Source: an uncultured Burkholderiales bacterium
GTDB taxonomy: Bacteria; Pseudomonadota; Gammaproteobacteria; Burkholderiales; Casimicrobiaceae
Direction of reading: 5' to 3'
Length of the DNA: 44,188 bases
Assembly: GCA_937944385.1 (NCBI GenBank)
Contig: CALDYQ010000021.1
Location: 1 to 44,188 of the forward strand
Position 1 is the stretch's first letter. Each line of letters starts with the position of its first letter. Made by a program: the position numbers and the translations under genes. Of this stretch, positions 1 to 8,232 are shown piece by piece. The notes below the pieces were generated by a model, which worked only from the letters and a program-made list of their open reading frames with translations, was not told the DNA's origin and did not search any database.

Positions 1-52
1 GCGCACCCGGCGGACATGCCGCGCCCCGGCACTGAGCTGAGGTCTGGAGAAT

Positions 53-703
53 TCAACCGCCCAGTTGCAGACGAAGCGCCTTGAGCTCCGCCTCGAGCGT
101 GTCCACCCGTGCTTCCAGCGTTGCGATGCGCTCGACGAGCGCGGCCTCGCGCGCCTCGCGGGAGGGGGGCAGCTGCATCGGCTGGCCCTCGACCAGTGCG
201 GTCACATCGGCGCCGCCGAGCGTGTGCATCCACTTGGCGGCGCGCGCGCCGGGCTCCCGTGGCAAGAGCGCTACGAGCGGTGGCACGAGCGCGGCCAATG
301 CCGCGAGCGTGCGCTCCACGTCCTCGAGCGAGTCGAAGGCGTGCATCCGCTCGGCGCGCTGCCGGAGCTCGCCGGGCGTCTGCGGGCCGCGCAGGATGAG
401 CTCGGTCATGAGGGCGACCTCCGGCGGTGCGAGCGTGAGCCGCTCGGCCAGATGCTCGGTGTACTTGGGCACCCGGGTCGCAGCCCCGGTGTAGAGGCCG
501 ACGAAGCCGCGTTCACGCAGCCGCTCGAGCGCGGCCGTGACCTCGCCTTCCGTGAGCGAGGTGACCGGATGGCGGTTGTTCTGCTGATTGCAGCCGTGGA
601 CGAGCGTGTTGACCGTGATCGGGTAGACGTCCGGCACCGTGAGGCGCTTCTCGACCATCGTGCCAAGCACGCGCAGTTCGATCGGATCGAACATCGCCTC
701 CAT
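53..703 (-). CDS. yceH: YceH/DUF480 family protein
   Basis: A 216-residue protein of the DUF480 (UPF0502, YceH) family. The family is predicted to fold as tandem winged helices and has no settled function. The N-terminal half carries family-like sequence ([16 protein letters not shown], then a [10 protein letters not shown]-type segment). The last 36 residues or so are heptad-rich ([17 protein letters not shown]) and likely form a coiled coil. I chose the ATG at 703 because a GGAGG lies seven bases upstream. A GTG at 706 and an ATG eleven codons' worth of bases or fewer downstream are also possible. The start overlaps the rdgB stop (TGATG), so it is probably translationally coupled as the last visible gene of the def-to-yceH run. 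The family call is firm; the role is unknown. Confidence 0.85.
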   Translation of the reverse strand: MEAMFDPIELRVLGTMVEKRLTVPDVYPITVNTLVHGCNQQNNRHPVTSLTEGEVTAALERLRERGFVGLYTGAATRVPKYTEHLAERLTLAPPEVALMTELILRGPQTPGELRQRAERMHAFDSLEDVERTLAALAALVPPLVALLPREPGARAAKWMHTLGGADVTALVEGQPMQLPPSREAREAALVERIATLEARVDTLEAELKALRLQLGG

Positions 704-1320
704 CACACGCCCTCCGCCTCATGTTCGCGCAGCATCGCGACCAGCCTTCGGAGCGCCTTCGAGCGGTGCGACACCGTATTCTTCTGTTCGAGCGACATCT
801 CGGCCCCGGTGAGCCCGCTCGCGGCATCGACGAACCACGGGTCGTAGCCGAAGCCGCCGCTGCCGCGGGCCTCGAAGCCCACGTGGCCGAACCAGCGGCC
901 CTCGGCCACCATCGGCTCGGGGTCCTCGGCCGAGCGGACGAGCACGAGCACGGCGGTGTAGTGCGCGCGCCGCTCGGCGGTGTATTCGAGATGCGCGAGC
1001 GCAGCGATGAGCTTTCGGTTGTTGTCCTCATCGCTCTTTTGTGGCCCGGCGTAGTAGGCCGAGTTCACCCCCGGCGCGCCCCCGAGCGCATCCACGCAGA
1101 GTCCGGAATCGTCGGCAAGCGCGGGCAGACCGGTGAGTCGCGCCGCATGACGCGCCTTCGCGAGTGCATTTTCAAGAAAAGTGAGATGCGGCTCCGGCGC
1201 CTCGGGCACGCCAAAGGCGCTCTGCGGCGCGAGCTCGATGCCGAGCGGTGCGATCAACCGCTCGAACTCGCGAAGTTTCTTTTCGTTGCCGGAGGCAAGG
1301 ACCAGTTTCGGAATCTTCAT
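703..1320 (-). CDS. rdgB: RdgB/HAM1 non-canonical purine NTP pyrophosphatase
   Basis: A 205-residue Ham1/RdgB protein of normal length. The family hydrolyses dITP, XTP and ITP to monophosphates and PPi, keeping deaminated purines out of DNA and RNA. Visible family motifs are the N-terminal [12 protein letters not shown], the metal-site [16 protein letters not shown], the [10 protein letters not shown] loop and SHRSKAL near the C-terminus. The ATG at 1320 overlaps the rph stop as ATGA, and the gene's own stop overlaps the yceH start, so the three genes are packed as one transcript. rph-rdgB adjacency is common in proteobacteria. Confidence 0.95.
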   Translation of the reverse strand: MKIPKLVLASGNEKKLREFERLIAPLGIELAPQSAFGVPEAPEPHLTFLENALAKARHAARLTGLPALADDSGLCVDALGGAPGVNSAYYAGPQKSDEDNNRKLIAALAHLEYTAERRAHYTAVLVLVRSAEDPEPMVAEGRWFGHVGFEARGSGGFGYDPWFVDAASGLTGAEMSLEQKNTVSHRSKALRRLVAMLREHEAEGV

Positions 1321-2039
1321 GTGGCCGCTGAAAGCGCGTGCTGTTGGTGTTCCCGAAGCTGCGCAAGCCCCTGCGCAGCGAGCGTGAGCATGGCATCGAG
1401 CTCCGCGCGGGTGAAGGGATGCCCCTCGGCGGTGCCCTGAACTTCGACGAGCCCGCCCGCGCCGGTCATGACTACGTTCATGTCGGTGTCGCAGGCCGAA
1501 TCCTCGGCGTAGTCGAGGTCGAGCACCGCCACGCCCTCCACGAGCCCGACCGAGACCGCGGCCACGCTGTCGCGAAGCGGGTATTCACCCAGTTCCCCGC
1601 GCGCGACGAGCCGTCGGCAGGCGAGCGCGAGCGCCACCCAGGCCCCCGTGATGGCTGCGCAGCGCGTGCCGCCATCGGCCTGCAGGACATCGCAGTCGAG
1701 CGTCACCTGCCGCTCGCCCAGCTTGCCGAGATCGACCACCGCCCGAAGTGCGCGGCCGATCAGGCGCTGAATTTCCTGCGTGCGGCCGCTCTGCTTGCCC
1801 TGCGTGGCCTCGCGTCGACCGCGCGTGTGGGTTGCGCGCGGCAGCATCCCGTACTCCGCGGTGACCCAGCCTTCGCCCGTGCCCTTTTTGTGGGGCGGCA
1901 CGGTGTTCTCGACACTCGCCGTACACAGCACCCGCGTCAGTCCCACCTCGATGAGCGCAGAGCCTTCTGCGTGAATCGTGTAGTCGGGCGTGATGCACAC
2001 GGGGCGCAGATCATCGGGACGGCGTTGGCTTGGTCGCAT
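1317..2039 (-). CDS. rph: Ribonuclease PH
   Basis: A 240-residue RNase PH, the phosphate-dependent 3' exonuclease that trims tRNA precursors. Family segments are the N-terminal [50 protein letters not shown] and [15 protein letters not shown], whose acidic residues bind metal. I chose the ATG at 2039 because it gives the standard N-terminus and a length close to the family norm. An in-frame GTG at 2063 would add eight residues. A 36-base gap separates it from the epimerase gene upstream, the largest gap in this operon. The protein looks intact, unlike the frameshifted rph of common E. coli K-12 strains. Confidence 0.95.
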   Translation of the reverse strand: MRPSQRRPDDLRPVCITPDYTIHAEGSALIEVGLTRVLCTASVENTVPPHKKGTGEGWVTAEYGMLPRATHTRGRREATQGKQSGRTQEIQRLIGRALRAVVDLGKLGERQVTLDCDVLQADGGTRCAAITGAWVALALACRRLVARGELGEYPLRDSVAAVSVGLVEGVAVLDLDYAEDSACDTDMNVVMTGAGGLVEVQGTAEGHPFTRAELDAMLTLAAQGLAQLREHQQHALSAAT

Positions 2040-2075
2040 CAGTTGCTTCGGAAATTGGCGCACACCGATTCTCGC

Positions 2076-3020
2076 TCAACGCTCAAGAACGGCTCGAAGC
2101 GCCACTCCCATGGCTTCGAGCGCCGCTTCGGTGTCTGTGTTCACGCGGCAGCCCGCGCGCTCGAGCGGCCGCGGATCGATTTCGAGGTCGCCGAGCAGCT
2201 GATCAGCGAGCCGGCTTTGACCGCCCGCCCGCGCGAGCGTGGAGAGCAGGCCCACGGGGAGGGTGACGAGACGGGGCCGACGGCCCAGCCCCCGTGCGAG
2301 GGTCTCGATGAGCCGGCGGGTCGAGATCGGCAGCGGGTCGGCGGGATACCAGACGGCCGGGGCATGCGTCGCCCCCGGCCCGAGTGCGCGTCGGTCAGTG
2401 ATCGCCCAGCGGACGACATCGCAGAGCGTCGAGATCGCGCACAGCGAGCGGCGGTTCGCGCGCACCGCGCCCAGGGGCAGCGGCCAGCCGCGCGCGATGG
2501 CCTGTGCAAGTCGCGCGCCATTGCCCGGCGCGCCCGGCCCGATGATCACCGGCGGGCGCAGGATCACGGCGGCGAGGCTGGTCGCGCGGGCGATCTCGGC
2601 GAGAGCCTGCTCGGCCTGCCATTTCGAGCCGCCATAGGCATCGCGGGGTGCGATCGGGGTTGTGACGTCGATCGGTGAATGCGAGGCGCTCAATCCATGC
2701 ACCGCGATCGTGGAGAGCAGGATGAAGCGGCCGACGTCCGCCGCCGCGGCGGCCCGGGCGAGCACACGGGTGACCTCCACGTTTGCGGCTTCGAAGGCGG
2801 TTCGGTCGCTCGCTTTCGCCCCCCGGACATGCACCCGCGCCGCGCAGTGGATCAAGGCGGCCGCCCCGCGAAGTCGTCCGGTCAGTTCATCGCGATCGAG
2901 CGCCTGCCAGTCGATGCCGGTCGCGCGCGAGAGGGCGATGATTTCGTGCCCCTCGGTGCCGAGCGCGCGGGCGAGGGCCCCGCCCACGTAGCCGCCGGTG
3001 CCAGTGATTGCGATCCTCAT
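2076..3020 (-). CDS. NAD-dependent epimerase/dehydratase (UDP-sugar epimerase-like)
   Basis: A 314-residue extended short-chain dehydrogenase/reductase. The NAD-binding glycine motif GTGGYVG is at residues 7-13. LLSTIAVHG carries the conserved Ser/Thr, and the catalytic Tyr-x-x-x-Lys (YGGSK) is at residues 129-133, so the active site is complete. The family interconverts or dehydrates nucleotide sugars, but the substrate cannot be read from sequence alone. Its ATG overlaps the stop of the glycosyltransferase gene (ATGA), suggesting the two act together in making or attaching a surface sugar. UDP-glucose/UDP-GlcNAc 4-epimerase is the default guess; a dTDP-sugar enzyme is also possible. Confidence 0.85.
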   Translation of the reverse strand: MRIAITGTGGYVGGALARALGTEGHEIIALSRATGIDWQALDRDELTGRLRGAAALIHCAARVHVRGAKASDRTAFEAANVEVTRVLARAAAAADVGRFILLSTIAVHGLSASHSPIDVTTPIAPRDAYGGSKWQAEQALAEIARATSLAAVILRPPVIIGPGAPGNGARLAQAIARGWPLPLGAVRANRRSLCAISTLCDVVRWAITDRRALGPGATHAPAVWYPADPLPISTRRLIETLARGLGRRPRLVTLPVGLLSTLARAGGQSRLADQLLGDLEIDPRPLERAGCRVNTDTEAALEAMGVALRAVLER

Positions 3021-3865
3021 GGCCGCCTTTGCAGTCGAGGATCCCGCCACCGCCACCCATGCTTGTTGAACAGTTGGATGGCCGAGCGGATCGCCACGAG
3101 TGTGAGCCTGAGCGAACGATGATTGCCGCGTGCCCAGTGATGCACGACATGCGCCTCGGGCACCGATCGCACGTGGCCGAGGGCACGTGCGCGCAACGTG
3201 ATGTCGCAGTCCTCGAGGTACATGAAAAAACGCTCGTCGAAGCCGCCGACGGAAGCAAAGGCACGCCACCGGAAGAACATGAACGCTCCAGAGACGAACT
3301 CGAGCTCGAGCGGTTGCGACGGATCGCAATCGCGCATCGTGAAAAAGTCGTCATCCCGGTCGAAGCCGAGCACGCGGTACAGCGGCCCGGCGAAGCGGCG
3401 GCCGAAGAGGGCACGCACGCTCGGAGTGCGCTTGAAGAGATGCTGCCGTGTTCCGTCGGGGTTCCAGAGCGTGGGCGCCGCGAGCACGAGCCCGGGGTCG
3501 GCCTGCATCGCGGCGATGAGCCGCTCGATCGCATCAGGCTCGAAGGCGATGTCCGGGTTCAGCACCGCGTGGAAATCGGCCCCCGCCGAGCGCTCGCCGA
3601 GCTGCGCGAAGGCCCAGTTGTGCGCCTGCCCGAAGCCCGCGTTGCCGCGCGGATTCACGCGGTAGTCGAAGCGCGGATGCTGCGCGACGAGGGCCGCGGT
3701 TGCCTCCGCCGGCGCTTCGCTGTTGTCGACTACGATCCCACGCAGGAGCCGCGGCGCGGCCTCGGCCGAGGCAAGCACGGCGTCGAGCTTCGCGAGATCC
3801 GGCCGATGCACGACGATGGCGGCGGTCCAGCACGCCGCGTGCTCCGCCTCGGGCAAGGCGTTCAC
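3017..3865 (-). CDS. Glycosyltransferase family 2, rhamnosyltransferase-like
   Basis: A 282-residue GT-A fold glycosyltransferase. The nucleotide-sugar site motif GIVVDNS is at residues 43-49. [13 protein letters not shown] is typical of WbbL-like rhamnosyltransferases, and the metal-site [10 protein letters not shown] follows at about residue 103. Further on come SGAFMFFRW and [18 protein letters not shown], the latter with the probable catalytic acidic residues. I chose the GTG at 3865 because upstream in-frame sequence is the antisense-like shadow of fmt, and GTG overlaps the fmt stop as GTGA, implying coupling. No membrane segments are evident, so it is likely cytosolic at the membrane face. 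Transfer of rhamnose or a similar sugar to a surface polysaccharide is inferred. Confidence 0.87.
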   Translation of the reverse strand: MNALPEAEHAACWTAAIVVHRPDLAKLDAVLASAEAAPRLLRGIVVDNSEAPAEATAALVAQHPRFDYRVNPRGNAGFGQAHNWAFAQLGERSAGADFHAVLNPDIAFEPDAIERLIAAMQADPGLVLAAPTLWNPDGTRQHLFKRTPSVRALFGRRFAGPLYRVLGFDRDDDFFTMRDCDPSQPLELEFVSGAFMFFRWRAFASVGGFDERFFMYLEDCDITLRARALGHVRSVPEAHVVHHWARGNHRSLRLTLVAIRSAIQLFNKHGWRWRDPRLQRRP

Positions 3866-4836
3866 GCGCCGAGCACCTCGCCTACGGTGGGCCCGCTGCC
3901 CGCCAGCCAGGCGACAGCCGCCATGCGTCGGCCGCCCGGGCGCTGCACCTCGCTGAGACGGAGGCAGCCCACGCCCGCGGCCACCGTGACGCCCTCGGGG
4001 CCGAGGGCCAGCACCGTGCCGGGCGTGGACGGGTCTGCACGAGAGCGCTCGCCGGTGCCGACCGCCGCCCGCCAAACCTTGAGCTTCTCTCCGCGCCAGG
4101 TCGTCCAGGCGCCCGGCGCCGGGTCGAACGCTCGCGTCATGCGTTCGATCAGCTCCGCCGATCGCGACCAGTCGATGCGCGCCTCCTCGGGGCTGATCTT
4201 TTGGGCGTAGGTGACGCCCTCTGCGGGCTGCGGCCGGGGCGGTAGCGGTGCGCCACGGGCGATCGCATCGAGCACGGTGATGAGCGCCTCGGCACCGAGG
4301 GCTGCGAGCCGATCATGCAGGCGGCCGGTCGTGTCCTCCGGGCCGATCGGGGTGCGCGCTTCGGCAAGTACAGGCCCCGTGTCGAGCCCGGCCTCCATCT
4401 GCATGATGCAGACGCCGGTTTCCGTATCGCCCGCCAGGATGGCCCGATGGATCGGCGCCGCGCCGCGCCAGCGGGGCAAGAGCGAGGCGTGGATGTTGAG
4501 GCAGCCGTGACGCGGGATGTCGAGTACCGCCTGCGGCAGGATGAGCCCATAGGCCGCCACGACCATCACGTCGGGCGCAAGCGCGGCGAGTGCCTGCTGT
4601 TCTGTCGGATCGCGCAGACGTTCTGGCTGCCGGACGGCTATTCCTCGGGCGAGCGCAAGCTGCTTGACCGGCGAGGCGGTGAGCTTCATGCCGCGACCGG
4701 CCGGGCGGTCGGGCTGCGTGTAGGCCGCGATCGGCCGGAAGCGCGGCTCGGCCACGAGTCGCGCGAGCGCCACGCGGGCGAATTCGGGCGTGCCGGCGAA
4801 GACGATGCGCAGCCCGTCGTTCTGCGGCTGACTCAT
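3862..4836 (-). CDS. fmt: Methionyl-tRNA formyltransferase
   Basis: A 324-residue Fmt that formylates Met-tRNA(fMet) from 10-formyl-THF for initiation. GTPEFA lies near the N-terminus. The active-site triad is visible as Asn114 and His116 in [13 protein letters not shown] and Asp152 in GLDTG, with the same spacing as the E. coli enzyme. The C-terminal oligonucleotide-binding-like domain follows from about residue 210. The ATG at 4836 overlaps the def stop as TGATG, the classic def-fmt pair: def later removes the formyl group that fmt adds. The C-terminus overlaps the glycosyltransferase start. Confidence 0.97.
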   Translation of the reverse strand: MSQPQNDGLRIVFAGTPEFARVALARLVAEPRFRPIAAYTQPDRPAGRGMKLTASPVKQLALARGIAVRQPERLRDPTEQQALAALAPDVMVVAAYGLILPQAVLDIPRHGCLNIHASLLPRWRGAAPIHRAILAGDTETGVCIMQMEAGLDTGPVLAEARTPIGPEDTTGRLHDRLAALGAEALITVLDAIARGAPLPPRPQPAEGVTYAQKISPEEARIDWSRSAELIERMTRAFDPAPGAWTTWRGEKLKVWRAAVGTGERSRADPSTPGTVLALGPEGVTVAAGVGCLRLSEVQRPGGRRMAAVAWLAGSGPTVGEVLGA

Positions 4837-5354
4837 CAGGCAACTGCCCGACGCGCAGCTTCTCTCTTCTGTTTGGCCAGCCGGGCCTTGTAGCGCAGCT
4901 GCTTGAGCTGCGAGAGCCGTTCGACGAAGACGATCCCCTTGAGATGATCCATCTCGTGCTGGATGCACACGGCGAGCAGCCCCTCGGCATCGAGCGTGAA
5001 CGGGCGGCCCTCGGCATCCTGCGCCTCCACCGTCACCCGCTCGGCGCGCACTACGCCGTCGTAATACCCTGGTACCGAGAGGCAGCCTTCCTCGCCCTTC
5101 ACTTCACCTTCGGCGCGAACGATCTTCGGGTTCACGAGGACGCGAAGGTCGTCCTTCGTCTCGGAGACGTCGATCACGATGACCTGCTTGTGCACGTCCA
5201 CCTGGGTGGCCGCGAGCCCGATGCCCGGTGCGGCATACATGGTTTCAGCCATGTCCGCCACCAGTTGCCGCAGTTCGGGCGAGAACTCGGTGACCGGAGC
5301 GGCGATACGCTTCAGACGGGGGTCGGGATATTCGAGGATGGTCAGGCGTGCCAT
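4836..5354 (-). CDS. def: Peptide deformylase
   Basis: A 172-residue peptide deformylase that removes the N-formyl group from nascent proteins. All three signature motifs are present: GIGLAATQ (residues 44-51), EGCLS with the metal-ligand Cys91, and HEMDH with metal ligands His133 and His137 and catalytic Glu134. The C-terminus is basic ([14 protein letters not shown]), as in many class I enzymes. It is the first gene of the minus-strand run and is divergent from the LysM protein gene across 236 bases. No strong promoter consensus is visible on the minus strand. Confidence 0.97.
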   Translation of the reverse strand: MARLTILEYPDPRLKRIAAPVTEFSPELRQLVADMAETMYAAPGIGLAATQVDVHKQVIVIDVSETKDDLRVLVNPKIVRAEGEVKGEEGCLSVPGYYDGVVRAERVTVEAQDAEGRPFTLDAEGLLAVCIQHEMDHLKGIVFVERLSQLKQLRYKARLAKQKREAARRAVA

Positions 5355-5402
5355 GAGTGAAACTCCGAAGCAACTCGAATCGTGCAGGAATCGCTGATTT
5401 CC

Positions 5403-5431
5403 TTGCTAAATCAGGCGGCTGATTGCACAAT
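5403..5431 (+). promoter_or_regulatory. Possible promoter with internal dyad between def and the LysM gene
   Basis: In the AT-richer part of the def/LysM intergenic region, TTGCTA (5403-5408) and CACAAT (5426-5431) are 17 bases apart, each matching the sigma-70 consensus at 4 of 6 positions. The spacer contains a perfect inverted repeat, AATCAG-GCGG-CTGATT (5409-5424), which could be an operator. The match is moderate and the assignment is tentative. The rest of 5355-5590 shows no gene I can support. Confidence 0.35.
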
Positions 5432-5590
5432 CTTCACGTATCTTCTGAAGATCGAGCGCATTTTCATGAGCGCAAGTTCATCATTGCAAGGGCCCGCGAG
5501 GCGACTCTCGAACCTGTTCCGGAATGTGACCCAGTGGGTCCGGAACCCCGCTCGAGCCGGAGTCTTCACGAAACAGCGAGCATTCAATCG

Positions 5591-6898
5591 ATGATCGACC
5601 GCGCCCTGTTGCCTATGACCGAGCCGATGAACCCGTCCGTATTCGCCTCAGCACGCAGGATGTTATCCAACCGCCGCTCCGGCGGTTGCGGCGCACGGGC
5701 GCTCGCCCCTGTCACGCTCGCCTCTGTCCTCCTCTTTGCCTTCGTGGCCCCCCCGGGCTGGACGCAGACGCCTGCACCCACGGAAGCCACGGGGGCGGCC
5801 GGCACCGTCGGGGCCACGGCCGCCCAACCCGTGCAGGTGCAGGATAACGCGCCCGATCGCTACACGGTCGTCCGCGGCGACACGCTCTGGGGCATTTCGG
5901 GCCGCTTCCTCAAGCAGCCTTGGCGCTGGCCCGAGGTCTGGCGCCTCAATCGCGACCAGATCAAGAATCCACACCTCATCTACCCTGGCCAGATCGTCAT
6001 CCTCGACCGCAATGCGCCCGGTGGCCCGCGTCTCATGATCGGCGAGGCTCCGGCGGACCGGCCGGTCGTGCGTCTGTCGCCACAGATCCGCGCCGAGGCC
6101 AAGGAAGCGCAGGCGATTCCGAGCATCCCACCGGGGGATATCGACCCGTTCATCCTGCGCGACATCGTGATCGGCGCTGAAGCCTTTGCCGATTCACCGC
6201 AGATCGTACGTCCGGTCGATCAGCGGGTGGCGATGTCGGCGGCTGATTCGTTCTACGCGGTCGGTGTCAAGGCGCCGCTCGGTACCGTATTCCACGTCTA
6301 CCGCCGCGGCAGGGAGCTGCGCGACCCGGCGATTCCTCCGCGTCCCTGGTGGCGCTGGCATCACACCGAGCCGGATCCGCAGATCATCGGCTATGAGGCG
6401 ACCTACCTCGGCGACGCGCGCCTCGTGAGCGCCGGGGATGTCGCGCGCCTCGAAATCACGCGCACGCGGCAGGAAATCCTGGTCGGCGACTACCTCCTGC
6501 CGGCGCCGCCCGAGGAGGCGATCCGCTACGTGCCGCGCGCCCCGGAGGTCAAGATCGAAGGCCAGATCATGACGCTGCCGAGCGGTGTGGCCGAGGCGGG
6601 CAAGACGAGCGTGGTCACGATCAACCGGGGCAGCAAGTCTGGGCTCGAGGTCGGGCACGTGCTCGCCATCGTGAAGCCGAGCGAGCGCTTCCCCAATCCG
6701 CGGTTCAAGGAATCCTCACTCAACTGGGTACCCGGCTGGCCGCGCGAGCCGGATGCCGAACCGCGCACGCTCGCCGTCCCCGAGGAGCGCGTGGGTCTCG
6801 TCTTCATCTACAAGACCTTCGACAACGTCTCCTACGGCCTGGTCATGAACACCGGTCGGGCGCCGGTGCAGGCGGGGTACCTGCTCCGCAACCCATGA
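5591..6898 (+). CDS. Secreted LysM-domain protein
   Basis: About 435 residues. A hydrophobic segment (LAPVTLASVLLFAFVAPPGWTQ) looks like a signal peptide and is followed by an Ala/Thr/Pro/Gly-rich linker. One LysM peptidoglycan-binding domain lies at about residues 89-140 (YTVVRGDTLWGISGRF, then HLIYPGQIVILDRN). The remaining 290 residues or so have no motif I recognise. Proteins of this type sit next to def-fmt and dprA in many betaproteobacteria. No enzymatic domain is visible, so a periplasmic wall-binding or adaptor role is inferred. Several in-frame ATGs are possible (5591, 5615, 5627, 5660) and none has a clear ribosome-binding site, so the start is uncertain. A terminator follows directly. 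Confidence 0.85.
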   Translation: MIDRALLPMTEPMNPSVFASARRMLSNRRSGGCGARALAPVTLASVLLFAFVAPPGWTQTPAPTEATGAAGTVGATAAQPVQVQDNAPDRYTVVRGDTLWGISGRFLKQPWRWPEVWRLNRDQIKNPHLIYPGQIVILDRNAPGGPRLMIGEAPADRPVVRLSPQIRAEAKEAQAIPSIPPGDIDPFILRDIVIGAEAFADSPQIVRPVDQRVAMSAADSFYAVGVKAPLGTVFHVYRRGRELRDPAIPPRPWWRWHHTEPDPQIIGYEATYLGDARLVSAGDVARLEITRTRQEILVGDYLLPAPPEEAIRYVPRAPEVKIEGQIMTLPSGVAEAGKTSVVTINRGSKSGLEVGHVLAIVKPSERFPNPRFKESSLNWVPGWPREPDAEPRTLAVPEERVGLVFIYKTFDNVSYGLVMNTGRAPVQAGYLLRNP

Positions 6899-6922
6899 GC
6901 CGCTGGACGCGCCGTTGCAGAG

Positions 6923-6945
6923 AAGGCACCCGCGGGTGCCTTTTT
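6923..6945 (+). terminator. Rho-independent terminator after the LysM gene
   Basis: A perfect palindrome, AAGGCACCCG followed by CGGGTGCCTT (6923-6942), runs into a T tract through 6945. It lies 25 bases after the LysM stop and 41 bases before dprA, so the LysM gene is probably its own unit and dprA has a separate promoter or depends on read-through. Confidence 0.85.
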
Positions 6946-6986
6946 CGTCCTTTCGGGCGGGCAGGCAGGAAGCGTCCGTCGCACTG

Positions 6987-8099
6987 ATGCCGTTGATCGA
7001 CGACGAGCTCCTCTGGCTGCATCTTGCCCTGACGCCAGGCGTGGGCACGCGCACGGCCCATCGGCTGCTCGCCGAGTTCGGAGGCGTCGCCGAAGTCTTC
7101 GCCGCAAGCGAGCGGTCGCTCGCCCGCGTGGCGGACGAGCGCGTCGCCCGCGCGCTTCGGGCTGACCCTCCGGCCGAGCTCGTGGCCACGCTCGAGGCGA
7201 CACGGGCATGGCTTGCAGATGACACGCATCACCTGCTGACCTGGGCCAACCCGCGCTATCCCAAGCCATTGCTCGAGCTCTCGGATGCGCCGCTCGTGCT
7301 GTTCGCCAACGGGCAGTTGGATCGGCTCGAGCACACGCCAGCGCTCGCCATCGTCGGCAGCCGCAATGCATCGGCGAGTGGTTGCGAGGATGCGCGCACC
7401 TTTGCCCGCGCACTCGCGCAGGCCGGCGCCTGCATCGTTTCAGGGCTTGCACTCGGCATCGACGGCGCGGCGCATCAGGGCGCGCTCGATGCCGGGGAGG
7501 CAGGGGCAGGTACGATCGCGGTCGTCGGTACCGGGCTCGACCGGGTTTATCCAGCACGGCACCGTGCGCTCGCCCACGCGATCGTCGAGCATGGACTGCT
7601 GCTGTCGGAGTTTCCGCTCGGCACACCGCCGCTCGCCGAAAATTTTCCGCGTCGCAACCGCATCATTTCGGGGCTCGTGCGCGCCGTGCTCGTGGTCGAA
7701 GCCACGCTCAAGTCGGGCTCGCTGATCACCGCGCGGCTTGCCGCTGAGCAGGGCCGCGATGTTTTCGCAATGCCGGGCTCGATCCACTCGATCCATCACA
7801 AGGGGTGCCACGCGCTCATCAAGCAGGGCGCGAAGCTGGTCGAAAGCGCGGCTGACGTGCTCGAAGAGCTGGGCATCGGCGTCACGATGACGAAGCCGCT
7901 CACTGCGCCCGCGGCCGCTTCGCGCGATACCGGCGACGCCTTGGGTAGCGCACTCACGCACGCCCCGGTCGATCTGGACACCCTCGTCGCACGAAGCGGT
8001 CGCTCGAGCGCCGACGTGCTCGCCGCGCTCACGCTGCTCGAACTCGAGGGTCGAGCCGAGCAGCTCCCCGGCGGGCGCTGGCAACGGCGCCGCGACTGA
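6987..8099 (+). CDS. dprA: DNA processing protein DprA (Smf)
   Basis: A 370-residue DprA, which loads RecA on incoming single-stranded DNA during natural transformation. An N-terminal SAM-like helical region (LHLALTPGVGTRTAHRLLAEFGG) precedes the Rossmann-like core. Core motifs are LAIVGSRNAS, VSGLALGIDGAAHQGAL, VVGTGLDRVYP, SEFPLGTPPLAENFPRRNRIISGL and SGSLITARLAAEQGRDVFAMPGS. The C-terminus has a winged-helix-like DprA_WH segment (DLDTLVARSGRSSADVLAALTLLELEG). The ATG at 6987 gives the usual N-terminus. The gene is present in many non-competent species too, so competence does not follow from it alone. Confidence 0.96.
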   Translation: MPLIDDELLWLHLALTPGVGTRTAHRLLAEFGGVAEVFAASERSLARVADERVARALRADPPAELVATLEATRAWLADDTHHLLTWANPRYPKPLLELSDAPLVLFANGQLDRLEHTPALAIVGSRNASASGCEDARTFARALAQAGACIVSGLALGIDGAAHQGALDAGEAGAGTIAVVGTGLDRVYPARHRALAHAIVEHGLLLSEFPLGTPPLAENFPRRNRIISGLVRAVLVVEATLKSGSLITARLAAEQGRDVFAMPGSIHSIHHKGCHALIKQGAKLVESAADVLEELGIGVTMTKPLTAPAAASRDTGDALGSALTHAPVDLDTLVARSGRSSADVLAALTLLELEGRAEQLPGGRWQRRRD

Positions 8100-8195
8100 C
8101 CTCGCATCCGCACGCGCGCTGCGATCCGGCACCGACGAGGCAGCCGGGGTAAACGAGGTGCGATCGTCGTAGCCGTCGTCGCAGCGGCGCTCCGC

Positions 8196-8226
8196 TCGAC
8201 AGCGCGCTGCAACCTCTGGTTACACT
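8196..8226 (+). promoter_or_regulatory. Possible topB promoter giving a near-leaderless mRNA
   Basis: TCGACA (8196-8201, 5 of 6 to the -35 consensus) and TACACT (8221-8226, 4 of 6 to the -10) are 19 bases apart, a long spacer. The -10 ends six bases before the topB ATG at 8233, so transcription would start at or next to the start codon. There is no purine-rich ribosome-binding site before this ATG, which fits a leaderless message. This is tentative. Confidence 0.35.
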
Positions 8227-8232
8227 GAAAAA

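Noticed and set aside
1338-2678. Long open frame on the plus strand opposite rph and the epimerase gene
   Set aside because: High-GC codon bias creates long antisense frames; its sequence is rich in Arg/His/Glu with no family motif, while the minus strand encodes clear enzymes.
5382-5594. 70-codon open frame between def and the LysM gene
   Set aside because: It has no ribosome-binding site, overlaps the candidate promoter, and has no family-like sequence. It is most likely chance.
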